A stretch of DNA of 29,667 nt from Selenomonas sp. (lineage in GTDB: Bacteria; Bacillota; Negativicutes; Selenomonadales; Selenomonadaceae), in assembly GCA_015265235.1 (NCBI GenBank), contig JABZYJ010000008.1:1-29667 (forward strand), in the 5' to 3' direction. Under the pieces are notes generated by a model. It saw only the letters and a list, made by a program, of their open reading frames with translations, did no database searches and was not told the DNA's origin. How positions within the stretch are numbered: position 1 is the first letter of the stretch; each line of letters starts with the position of its first letter. Below, in pieces: positions 22,730-29,667 of this stretch. Position numbers and translations under genes: made by a program.

Positions 22730-23608
22730 CTATGCGCGAATCTCACAGATAACGCCGCCCGAGATCAGCCGTTCCTGACGCATAAAGGCATATGTGCCGC
22801 AAAATTCCTGTGCCAGCTGTTGCGTACGCGCGTCAATCGCCGCCGTCGACAGATCGGATGCCCAGAGTGCACCGACCACCGTACCGCTGTGTGCCACCAA
22901 TACACCGAGCGCCCCTCTGCTCTGCGCTGCCGTGATGAAGCGTTCCAGCTCCGGCTTTTCTAGGTGCTGCTGGTTGCGCCGTGCGCTCTCAGTCGCCGCC
23001 TGTCCGAGGAGACGCTCTTTTTCTGCCCCACGCACGGCAAATGCCTGATCGACCGTATGCAGCAGCGCGCGGTAGGCGTCGTCCTGGTCGCCTGCATTGC
23101 CCTTGCTCTGATAGTAGGCGATGGTATCGACCTCACCGCCCGCATCAAAGATGGAGATACCGAGCAGCGGAACATTATGGTACTGACCGAACAGTTCCCC
23201 CGTCGTATGACTGACATGCGAAAGCCCCGCAAAGGCAATGCCGTCACTCGGCTCGATGGCGATAGCGATGTCCATGATCTCGCGTCCCGTCAGTTCCCGT
23301 CCGTATGCGCGCGCTGTGGCATAGGAGACCGCTGCAATATCCGCACTCGATGACGCCATGCCCTTTCCCTGCGGGATCTCCGTCTCCAGGCGGATGCCAA
23401 AGCGAAACGCCTCCTCGCCGATGTGGGCGAGCGTCCGACGCAGTGCTTCCTGCGCCTTCGTTCCCAGTCCATGCATCCCCGTGAACGCATCCGAAACCGT
23501 CGCCGTCGCATACATGCTGATCGGTGCAGTGACGAGAAATGGCGTTCCCGCGAGAGCGCCCTCGATCAGCTCCCCGCAGGACGCAGGTGCCTTTGCTATA
23601 ATTTCCAT
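22730..23608 (-). CDS. pduX: L-threonine kinase PduX (GHMP kinase family)
   Basis: PduX phosphorylates L-threonine. The product is decarboxylated by CobD to aminopropanol phosphate, the linker of the cobalamin nucleotide loop. The 292-residue protein has the N-terminal APASCGELIEG motif specific to PduX-type GHMP kinases and the ATP-binding loop PQGKGMASSSADI. The ATG at 23608 has GGGGG 5 nt upstream and lies inside the end of cobS (13-nt overlap). Its position between cobS and cobC supports the cobalamin role over other GHMP kinases. No cobD decarboxylase is seen in the window. Confidence 0.9.
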   Translation of the reverse strand: MEIIAKAPASCGELIEGALAGTPFLVTAPISMYATATVSDAFTGMHGLGTKAQEALRRTLAHIGEEAFRFGIRLETEIPQGKGMASSSADIAAVSYATARAYGRELTGREIMDIAIAIEPSDGIAFAGLSHVSHTTGELFGQYHNVPLLGISIFDAGGEVDTIAYYQSKGNAGDQDDAYRALLHTVDQAFAVRGAEKERLLGQAATESARRNQQHLEKPELERFITAAQSRGALGVLVAHSGTVVGALWASDLSTAAIDARTQQLAQEFCGTYAFMRQERLISGGVICEIRA

Positions 23609-24366
23609 AATAACCCCCAAATGTTCGGATGTGTTGATGCCAGAGAAAATACGGCGAGAACCAGGGTCTCCGTCAATACGGTGACCGCGCCATAGACATC
23701 ACCTGTCACGCCGCCGAGGATGTTGGTGATCGTGCGGCAGAGAAGAAGTGCAAAGAGCACGCCTAAGAGCAGCGAGAGTGCCGCCAACGCACCCCACGGC
23801 AGGACAAGCACCGCTGTCGTCACGGCAGCGATGAGAACAGTGCGTCGGTCTGCCATATCGGCAAAGGTCTTTCCGACGCCTTCCGGACGGGCGTACGGAA
23901 AGAGCGCGATCGCAAGCACCATGGCAAGCCTGCCGATGATCGGCATGACAAAGAGTGCGGGTACAAAGAGGAGCGGATGCATATCGGAGATCAGGGCAAA
24001 CTGCACGAACATGAGCATGACGAAAGAAACGACGCCAAATGCGCCCGCGCGGCTGTCCTTCATGATCTCGAGCTGACGCGCGCGCTCCCGCCCCGAGAAG
24101 ATGCCGTCCGCCGTATCCATAAAGCCATCCGCATGGATGCCGCCCGTCAAAAGAATCGGCAGGATGAGGATCAGCACACACGTCAGCGACCGCATCCCGA
24201 GAAAATAGATGAGCACCCACGCCGCAAGCATGTAGCACAGGCCGAGCACGAGCCCCACCAACGGGAAAAACCGCGTACTGCGCCCAAAGTCCTCCGCCGT
24301 CCACGCCGTCTGTCGGACAAAACGAATCCGTGTGAGAAACTGAAGGCCAATCAAAAAAGAATGCAT
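23596..24366 (-). CDS. cobS: Adenosylcobinamide-GDP ribazoletransferase (cobalamin synthase)
   Basis: CobS joins alpha-ribazole (or its phosphate) to adenosylcobinamide-GDP in the membrane, closing the nucleotide loop. The 256-residue protein is mostly hydrophobic with several membrane segments. It shows the family motif TGGIHADGFMDTADGIFSG with its metal-binding aspartates, and ITNILGGVTGDVYGA near the C-terminus. The ATG at 24366 follows AAGGAT by 7 nt. cbiB lies 11 nt upstream. Confidence 0.95.
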   Translation of the reverse strand: MHSFLIGLQFLTRIRFVRQTAWTAEDFGRSTRFFPLVGLVLGLCYMLAAWVLIYFLGMRSLTCVLILILPILLTGGIHADGFMDTADGIFSGRERARQLEIMKDSRAGAFGVVSFVMLMFVQFALISDMHPLLFVPALFVMPIIGRLAMVLAIALFPYARPEGVGKTFADMADRRTVLIAAVTTAVLVLPWGALAALSLLLGVLFALLLCRTITNILGGVTGDVYGAVTVLTETLVLAVFSLASTHPNIWGLLWKL

Positions 24367-24377
24367 AGAACCGATCC

Positions 24378-25334
24378 TTAACGATAGAGCGAGAACAGAT
24401 AGGCAAAGAGCAGAAAGAGAACGGTTGCCGTATACATGAGCCGTATCGCGCCCAAGATATGTTTGGGGGCAATGTCCATGTGAGCGTCGCCCATATAGGC
24501 GCGGAAGTGCTTTTGTCCAAAGTAGTAGTTGATGCCGCCGAGGCGGATATGTAATGCGCCCGCCACAGGTGCCTCTGCATACCCGCCGTTCGGACTTGGA
24601 TGCCCCGCCGCGTCGCGCCGCAGGATAAAGAATGCGTTGCGCGCATCATAGCGCAGGAGAAACGCCGCCATGACAAAGAGGATGCCCGTGATGCGCGCGG
24701 GAACATAATTCAGCACATCGTCCACACGTGCCGCCATGCGCCCGAAGTAGAGATAGCGGTCATTCTTGTAGCCGAGCATGGAATCCATTGTATTCGCTGC
24801 CCGATAGAGCACGGCAAGCGGCGCACCGCCGAGGAGAAAGAAAAAGAGCGGCGAGATGACCCCGTCCACTGTATTCTCCGCGACGGTCTCAATCGCCGCA
24901 CGCGCAGCGTTCTCCTCGTCGAGTTCCGCTGTATCCCGCCCAACGATATAGCCGACACGCTCCCGTGCGCCCACGAGGTTATCCCCGTCGAGCAGGGCAT
25001 AGATTTCATGCCCCGCCTTTGCCAGTGATCGTGGGGAGATGCAGAAATAGAGCAGGATGATTTCAAGAACATCCGCCCCCCACGCCACGGGCAGATGCCG
25101 CGCGGCAAGGATCAGCCCCTCCGCCGCAGCGTAGGAAATCGAGAGGACAATCAGCACCAGCAGCGTCCCCATGGCGAATTTCCTGCCGTCTCCCCCATGG
25201 AACGGATAGAGGTGGCGATCCAGCCATCCGATAAATCGCCCAAGAAAGGCGACGGGATGCAGGCGGTTCTGCGGATCTCCCGCCATCGTATCGAGAAAAA
25301 ACGCCGCCATGGCGGCGATGGGCGGGGCGATCAT
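24378..25334 (-). CDS. cbiB: Adenosylcobinamide-phosphate synthase CbiB
   Basis: CbiB attaches aminopropanol phosphate (or threonine phosphate) to adenosylcobyric acid in the membrane. The 318-residue protein starts with a hydrophobic segment and GDPQNRLHPVAFLGRFIGWL. It also has the conserved AAIETVAENTVDGVISPLFF and RAANTMDSMLGYKNDRY, with further membrane segments to the C-terminus. Its ATG overlaps the cbiP stop in ATGA. The name cobD is also used for this family and should not be confused with the threonine-phosphate decarboxylase. Confidence 0.96.
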   Translation of the reverse strand: MIAPPIAAMAAFFLDTMAGDPQNRLHPVAFLGRFIGWLDRHLYPFHGGDGRKFAMGTLLVLIVLSISYAAAEGLILAARHLPVAWGADVLEIILLYFCISPRSLAKAGHEIYALLDGDNLVGARERVGYIVGRDTAELDEENAARAAIETVAENTVDGVISPLFFFLLGGAPLAVLYRAANTMDSMLGYKNDRYLYFGRMAARVDDVLNYVPARITGILFVMAAFLLRYDARNAFFILRRDAAGHPSPNGGYAEAPVAGALHIRLGGINYYFGQKHFRAYMGDAHMDIAPKHILGAIRLMYTATVLFLLFAYLFSLYR

Positions 25335-26872
25335 CGTGCATCTCCTGCCGCAATGATCGCCGCCAGTTTATCCATATCGAGACTCCGCTGCACCGTCGCA
25401 GCCAAGCGGTCATAGGCGTGCTCCTTTTCCGCCCCGCAGCGGTACTGAATGGGAAGCTCCTCCATGCCGCGCCGCGCGCGCAGACGGTTGAGCACTGCCC
25501 GACGGAAATGATCGTCGTCAAAGATGCCGTGAATATACGTGCCCGTAATCCGTCCGTCTGCCGAGACCGCACCGTCCCATACCGACTCTTCCGCATTTCC
25601 TGCACGGACGATGCGGAACGGACGGCATACCTCCTCGGCAAATGTGGTGTCGCCCATGTGAATCTCATAGCCCCGCATCCCGTGCACAGAGATGTTCTCC
25701 CCCAAGAAGGGGAACGCTGCACAGTCCGCCGTGACCTGCCGCAGATGCTTGCGCGCGGCAAAGGTCGTCGTGAGCGGCAGATACCCCAGCCCCTCCACCG
25801 CATCATATTCCGACTCAGTGTGGAGCGGGTCGGAGATCCTCTCCCCGAGCATCTGATAGCCGCCGCAGATCCCAAAGAGCGGCGTCCCCGCTGTGACGCA
25901 CGTACGGATCGCATCCGCGAGGCCCACCTGTCGGATGTGGAGGAGATCCTCCGTCGTATTCTTCGAGCCCGGCAGGAGGATGAGATCCGGATGCCCCAGT
26001 TCCTCGGGTGTGCGCACATAGTAGAGCGCGACATCCGGCTCGTGTGCCAGCGCGTCAAAGTCCGTAAAGTTCGATAGTTTCGGCGTGCGAATGACCGCAA
26101 TGCGCAGCTGTCCATCGAAGGCAGCCGTATCGCCGTAGTGCTGCTCGTCGAGGGAGACGGAGTCCTCCTCGTCGATGCCGAGCGCATCGATGTGCGGAAT
26201 GACTCCGAGGACGGGCTTTCCCGTCTTTTGCTCCAAGAAGTCAAGGGCGGGCGTGAGGAGGCTCACATCACCGCGAAATTTGTTGATGACAAGCCCCTTG
26301 ACAAGCGCACGCTCCTCCGCGTCGAGCAGTTCCAATGTCCCCACGAGAGAGGCGAGCGCACCGCCGCGGTCGATGTCGGCGATCAGGAGGACGGGCGCAC
26401 GGAGATGCTTTGCCACGCGCATATTGACGATATCATTTGCCTTTAGGTTGATCTCGGCGGGACTGCCCGCACCCTCGATCACGAGCAGATCATACGCGGC
26501 ACGCAGGCGATCCAGCGACACCTCAACGGCCTCCCACGCCTTGAGCGAATAGCCCGTGTGATATTCCCGCGCACTCATATTGCCGACCGGTTCGCCCATG
26601 ATGACAACCTGTGACTGCGCGTTCCCCGTCGGTTTGAGGAGGACGGGGTTCATATCGACTTCGGGGGCAAGACCCGCCGCCTCCGCCTGTGCCACCTGTG
26701 CCCTTCCCATCTCCCGCCCGTCGAGCGTGACATAGGAATTCAGCGCCATGTTCTGCGCCTTGAAGGGCACGACACGCTTGCCCTGCTGATGAAAAATACG
26801 GCAGAGTGCCGTCGTCAGGATGCTCTTGCCGACGTGGGAACTCGTCCCCATCAGCATGATGCTCTTCGCCAT
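25331..26872 (-). CDS. cbiP: Cobyric acid synthase (glutamine-hydrolysing)
   Basis: CbiP amidates the b, d, e and g carboxyls of adenosylcobyrinic acid a,c-diamide. The 513-residue protein has an N-terminal synthetase domain with the modified P-loop GTSSHVGKS and the segment VPFKAQNMALNSYVT, and IEGAGSPAEINL. Its C-terminal class I amidotransferase domain carries the nucleophile Cys in LFGICGGYQMLG and a His in YIHGIFDD. The ATG at 26872 directly abuts the cobU stop (TAAATG). It is coupled to cbiB by a 4-nt overlap. Confidence 0.97.
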   Translation of the reverse strand: MAKSIMLMGTSSHVGKSILTTALCRIFHQQGKRVVPFKAQNMALNSYVTLDGREMGRAQVAQAEAAGLAPEVDMNPVLLKPTGNAQSQVVIMGEPVGNMSAREYHTGYSLKAWEAVEVSLDRLRAAYDLLVIEGAGSPAEINLKANDIVNMRVAKHLRAPVLLIADIDRGGALASLVGTLELLDAEERALVKGLVINKFRGDVSLLTPALDFLEQKTGKPVLGVIPHIDALGIDEEDSVSLDEQHYGDTAAFDGQLRIAVIRTPKLSNFTDFDALAHEPDVALYYVRTPEELGHPDLILLPGSKNTTEDLLHIRQVGLADAIRTCVTAGTPLFGICGGYQMLGERISDPLHTESEYDAVEGLGYLPLTTTFAARKHLRQVTADCAAFPFLGENISVHGMRGYEIHMGDTTFAEEVCRPFRIVRAGNAEESVWDGAVSADGRITGTYIHGIFDDDHFRRAVLNRLRARRGMEELPIQYRCGAEKEHAYDRLAATVQRSLDMDKLAAIIAAGDAR

Positions 26873-27445
26873 TTACACCGCCTCCGCCAGTTTTTTTAGA
26901 TCAACGGGAATGCCGCAGGTGACGAGATAGACTTTTTCCGCGTGACGGGCGAGCTGCTGATTAGCAAGCCCCGCCATATCCCGATAGAGCCGCCCGAGGC
27001 GATTGGCAGGAACGATCCCGTCCCCCACCTCATTCGTGACAAAAATTGTCGTCGCATCGGCTTCCTCAGCGGCACAAATGAGCGCATGGATACGCGCCTC
27101 GACATGGCGTGCAAAGGAGTCGCGCTCCTGTTCCTCCTCCGAATACTGGAGCATGTCGTTGCTGAGAAACATCGTCACACAGTCAAAGAGGATGACGCCG
27201 TGCGCCTTCCCCGCCTCCCGGATGGCATTCTCGGAGGAAAACGGTGCCTCGTAGGTCGTCCAGTCTGCCGGACGGCGCGACTGATGCAGATCGACGCGCA
27301 GCTGCATCTCTGCATCGTAGATCTGCGCGGTCGCAATATAGGCGACGGCTGTACCGCTCTCTGCGGCACAGCGCGCCGCACAGCGTTCGGCAAACGAGGA
27401 TTTGCCCGAGCGAACGCCGCCCGTTACGAGAATGATCTGCCCCAT
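26873..27445 (-). CDS. cobU: Adenosylcobinamide kinase / adenosylcobinamide-phosphate guanylyltransferase
   Basis: CobU phosphorylates adenosylcobinamide and transfers GMP to it, preparing it for CobS. The 190-residue protein has the P-loop GGVRSGKSS, the IATAQIYDAEM segment, the likely GMP-accepting His54 in LHQSRRPADW, and VTNEVGDGIVPANRLGRLYRD. The ATG at 27445 (MGQIILVTGG) is supported by GGAGG 10 nt upstream and by the family start. It overlaps the end of cbiA by 22 nt. Confidence 0.95.
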   Translation of the reverse strand: MGQIILVTGGVRSGKSSFAERCAARCAAESGTAVAYIATAQIYDAEMQLRVDLHQSRRPADWTTYEAPFSSENAIREAGKAHGVILFDCVTMFLSNDMLQYSEEEQERDSFARHVEARIHALICAAEEADATTIFVTNEVGDGIVPANRLGRLYRDMAGLANQQLARHAEKVYLVTCGIPVDLKKLAEAV

Positions 27446-28797
27446 TGATGGCACGCCTCCACAAAATGCTCTGCCGCGCTGCGGCATCCTGCAAAGTGCA
27501 GGTGCAGATAACTGCCGAGCGTATTCCCCCGACGATGTCCCGCCGCATACTGCGCGCCGCTGCGCAGTTTCGTAAAGCGGAAGGGGCGATCCGCCTCTTC
27601 CGCCTCCGTCTCCTCGACGGAAAAGTGAAACTCATGCCCGTGCAGGATAAGCCCTGCCGTACCGAGTATCGTATCCTCCGTCTGCTCCGCCTCTACGTAG
27701 CCGACCATCTGCAGGCGTTCGGTCATGCGCACCCGTGCCGCGAACACCCCCGCCATCTCATGCTCTACTCCCGCAAAGTCCACCATGGAGCGCATGAGGT
27801 ACATATAGCCGCCGCATTCGGCGTAGATGGGCATCCCTGCCTCCGACGCTGCACGTATCGCAGAGTGCAGTGCCGTATTTTGCGCTAGGTCTGCGGCAAA
27901 CATCTCGGGGAAGCCGCCGCCGATGATGATGCCGTCCACATCCGGCAGTGCTGCATCATGCAGCGGGCTGAACTCCACCAACTCCGCGCCGCATGCACGG
28001 AGTTCGTCGAGACTCGCCGCATAGTAGAAGGAAAACGCCTCATCGCGCGCAACGGCAATGCGGCACGGATACTGTGACGGGCGTTCCGTCCCCGCTGCTG
28101 CCGAAAGGGGCGGTGCCGTCTTAGCCAGAGCCATAATGCGGTCGATGTCGAGCCCCGTCTCAACGCACGTCCCAAGGCTCTGAATCATCGCCTGCGCTTC
28201 GTGTTCCTCCACGGGGGTCAGGCCAAGATGACGTTCGGGAAGGACAAAAGAAGCATCGCGGCGCAACGCCCCATAGACAGGCATATCAATCCCCGCCATA
28301 GCCGTGCGAACCATCGCCTCATGTGTCCCGCTGCCGAGGCGGTTGAGCAATACACCTGCGAGGTTTACGCTTGGATCGTAACTGCGAAATCCTAGTGCTG
28401 TCGCTGCAGCGGAAGCCCCGACGGATTTGACATCCATGACGAGGAGCACGGGCGCATCCAGAACCTTTGCGATGGCGGCGGTCGAACTGATGCCGCGCCG
28501 ACCGCCGTCGTACAGCCCCATCACACCCTCGATCACGGCAATGTCTGCACCGCGGCACTCGCGGGCAAAGATCTCCGCGAGCCGGGCCTCGGGCACAAGC
28601 CATGTATCCAGATTATGCCCCGTACGCCCACCTGCGATGCGGTGATAGCCGAGGTCGATGTAGTCGGGTCCGACCTTAAAGGACTGTACGGAAAGGCCAC
28701 GCGCGCGCAGTGCCGCAAGCAGTCCTGCCGTCAGCGTTGTCTTTCCTGCCCCCGACTGCGTTGCCGCGATCACAATGCGCGGAATATTCCACTGCAT
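27424..28797 (-). CDS. cbiA: Cobyrinic acid a,c-diamide synthase
   Basis: CbiA amidates the a and c carboxyls of cobyrinic acid (cobalt form in the anaerobic route) with glutamine and ATP. The 457-residue protein has the P-loop AATQSGAGKTTLTAGLL, KVGPDYIDLGYH, and VIEGVMGLYDGG. The C-terminal amidotransferase domain carries GGGFPEMF and the nucleophile Cys in PIYAECGGYMYL. GAGGAG precedes the ATG at 28797. It is 10 nt after cbiC. Confidence 0.96.
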   Translation of the reverse strand: MQWNIPRIVIAATQSGAGKTTLTAGLLAALRARGLSVQSFKVGPDYIDLGYHRIAGGRTGHNLDTWLVPEARLAEIFARECRGADIAVIEGVMGLYDGGRRGISSTAAIAKVLDAPVLLVMDVKSVGASAAATALGFRSYDPSVNLAGVLLNRLGSGTHEAMVRTAMAGIDMPVYGALRRDASFVLPERHLGLTPVEEHEAQAMIQSLGTCVETGLDIDRIMALAKTAPPLSAAAGTERPSQYPCRIAVARDEAFSFYYAASLDELRACGAELVEFSPLHDAALPDVDGIIIGGGFPEMFAADLAQNTALHSAIRAASEAGMPIYAECGGYMYLMRSMVDFAGVEHEMAGVFAARVRMTERLQMVGYVEAEQTEDTILGTAGLILHGHEFHFSVEETEAEEADRPFRFTKLRSGAQYAAGHRRGNTLGSYLHLHFAGCRSAAEHFVEACHQWGRSFS

Positions 28798-28807
28798 GAT
28801 GTGCTCC

Positions 28808-29443
28808 TCAGGGACGGGTGTTGTCGATCATATACATCAGCGCATTGACTGCCGCCGCCGCAATCGGGCTGCCGCCTTTCGACCCTTCGACCGTAATGTA
28901 GGGAACGATGTCGTTTGCGGCGAGCTCTGCCTTGGACTCTGCCGCGCCGACAAAGCCGACGGGAATACCGACGATACAGGCGGGGCGGATCCCCTCCTCA
29001 CGGACCAGGCGCAGAACCTCAAAGAGCGCCGTCGGTGCGTTGCCGATGGCGACGATACTGCCGTCCATATCCTTGCCAAACGTACGCATGGCGACCATTG
29101 ATCGCGTAATCCCCTCTGCCTTTGCACGTGCGGCAACATCGGGATCCGCCACCAGACAGTGCACCGTACCGCCGAACGAGGCAAGTTTCTTCTTGTTGAT
29201 GCCCGTACGCACCATCTCGACATCCGTATAGATATCGACCCCGCGTTTCAGAGCGGCAATCGCCGCGTCGATCGCCTGCGGGTGTACGCGTGTAATGGGC
29301 GCATAGCCCACATCTCCCGATGCGTGAATGAGGCGCGAGTAGAGCTTCGTCTCACGCTCGTCGAGATGCAGCTCTGCCAGATGCGGTGCGATCAGCTCCA
29401 TACTGCGATTTTCAATGGTCATCGGCTCTTTGATAAAATCCAT
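28808..29443 (-). CDS. cbiC: Precorrin-8X / cobalt-precorrin-8 methylmutase
   Basis: CbiC moves a methyl group from C11 to C12 of the corrin ring to give (cobalt-)cobyrinic acid, the substrate of CbiA. The 211-residue protein has the probable catalytic His40 in LIHASGDVGYAP, the TDVEMVRTGINKKKL segment and GIPVGFVGAAESKAEL followed by the ITVEGSKGGSPIAAAAVNAL end. GGAG lies 6 nt before the ATG at 29443. It follows cbiJ by 9 nt and precedes cbiA by 10 nt, in pathway order. Confidence 0.96.
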   Translation of the reverse strand: MDFIKEPMTIENRSMELIAPHLAELHLDERETKLYSRLIHASGDVGYAPITRVHPQAIDAAIAALKRGVDIYTDVEMVRTGINKKKLASFGGTVHCLVADPDVAARAKAEGITRSMVAMRTFGKDMDGSIVAIGNAPTALFEVLRLVREEGIRPACIVGIPVGFVGAAESKAELAANDIVPYITVEGSKGGSPIAAAAVNALMYMIDNTRP

Positions 29444-29452
29444 GAAGGTCTC

Positions 29453-29667
29453 CTATTTTCTATCGTAAATATCAGCAACAAATGTCAGAACTTCCTCCGC
29501 CGTATGGGCCAGATGCGGATAGGAAAGCACGGGGCGGTCGATCACCACAACAGGCAGGCCGAGATCTTCCGCCGCCTGAAACTTCGCATCCGTCCCGCCG
29601 ACAGTGCCGCTGTTCTTCGTCACAATCACGTCTGCTTCGTACTTCTCGTACATGGCACGGTTCAGCG
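29453..29667 (-). CDS. cbiJ: Precorrin-6x / cobalt-precorrin-6A reductase, C-terminal part
   Basis: This frame runs off the right edge, leaving about 71 C-terminal residues. The segment ADVIVTKNSGTVGGTDAKF, followed by AAEDLGLPVVVIDRP, matches the C-terminus of CobK/CbiJ reductases, which reduce the corrin ring before decarboxylation. An ATG at 29653 in this frame is internal, not the start, because the homology continues through it. It is the most upstream gene visible in the cobalamin operon and ends 9 nt before cbiC. Whether it is CobK or CbiJ is decided by the ring form. Other genes here favour the anaerobic route. Confidence 0.85.
   Translation of the reverse strand, partial: LNRAMYEKYEADVIVTKNSGTVGGTDAKFQAAEDLGLPVVVIDRPVLSYPHLAHTAEEVLTFVADIYDRK

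Noticed and set aside
29639..29667. ATG at 29653 as the start of a small complete gene
   Set aside because: Homology to the CobK/CbiJ C-terminus continues through this codon in the same open frame to the window edge, so the gene is cut off rather than short.

Overview
The window is a GC-rich stretch of core chromosome. It most likely comes from a motile, anaerobic member of the Negativicutes such as Selenomonas or a close relative. That assignment is an inference. It rests on a Firmicutes-type gene order (rplU-prp-rpmA-obgE-yhbY-proB-proA-nadD-yqeK-LCP-rsfS), an L27 protein with a Prp-cleaved N-terminal extension, a chemotaxis adaptor CheV, anaerobic-type cobalamin genes and many GTG/TTG starts. 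A species cannot be named from the sequence alone. Nearly every gene is on the minus strand, so the blocks below are described in window order but transcribed right to left.

1-150: the last codons of a plus-strand tyrosine recombinase (phage/ICE integrase) end in a bidirectional terminator that faces the 3' end of guaA. guaA is a known integration hotspot, so the left edge of the window is probably the end of an integrated element. 152-3471: recA-recX-guaA, read from a promoter that lies inside the terminator of the upstream gene. 3472-4250: rpsU and a yqeY-family gene. 4250-5416: the only other plus-strand gene, a ZnuA/TroA-family metal-binding lipoprotein with its own AT-rich promoter region, closed by a 27-bp perfect inverted repeat shared with purD.

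5413-11701: the purine operon purE-C-F-M-N-H-D, tightly packed, with a palindrome in its promoter spacer. Its purH encodes only the IMP cyclohydrolase half. purK, purB and purS/Q/L are not in the window. 11714-13694: cheV and the RNA-binding protein gene cvfB. 13698-19188: rsfS, an LCP cell-wall ligase, yqeK, nadD, a probable 49-residue membrane protein not previously outlined, proA, proB and yhbY. 19202-21693: obgE, rpmA, prp and rplU, with an L21-type leader. The protease Prp and its substrate L27 are adjacent.

21714-29667: a cobalamin operon, read as cbiJ (cut by the window edge)-cbiC-cbiA-cobU-cbiP-cbiB-cobS-pduX-cobC-crcB. It covers late corrin-ring steps (CbiC, CbiJ), amidation (CbiA, CbiP), the aminopropanol arm (PduX, CbiB) and nucleotide-loop assembly (CobU, CobS, CobC). 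A fluoride channel gene, crcB, is coupled to the end of it.

No CRISPR array, tRNA, rRNA or complete insertion sequence was seen. I found no clearly new multi-gene system. The items most worth a second look are the element boundary at guaA, the split PurH, the palindromic purE promoter, the small ORF between proA and nadD, and the strong hairpin before obgE.
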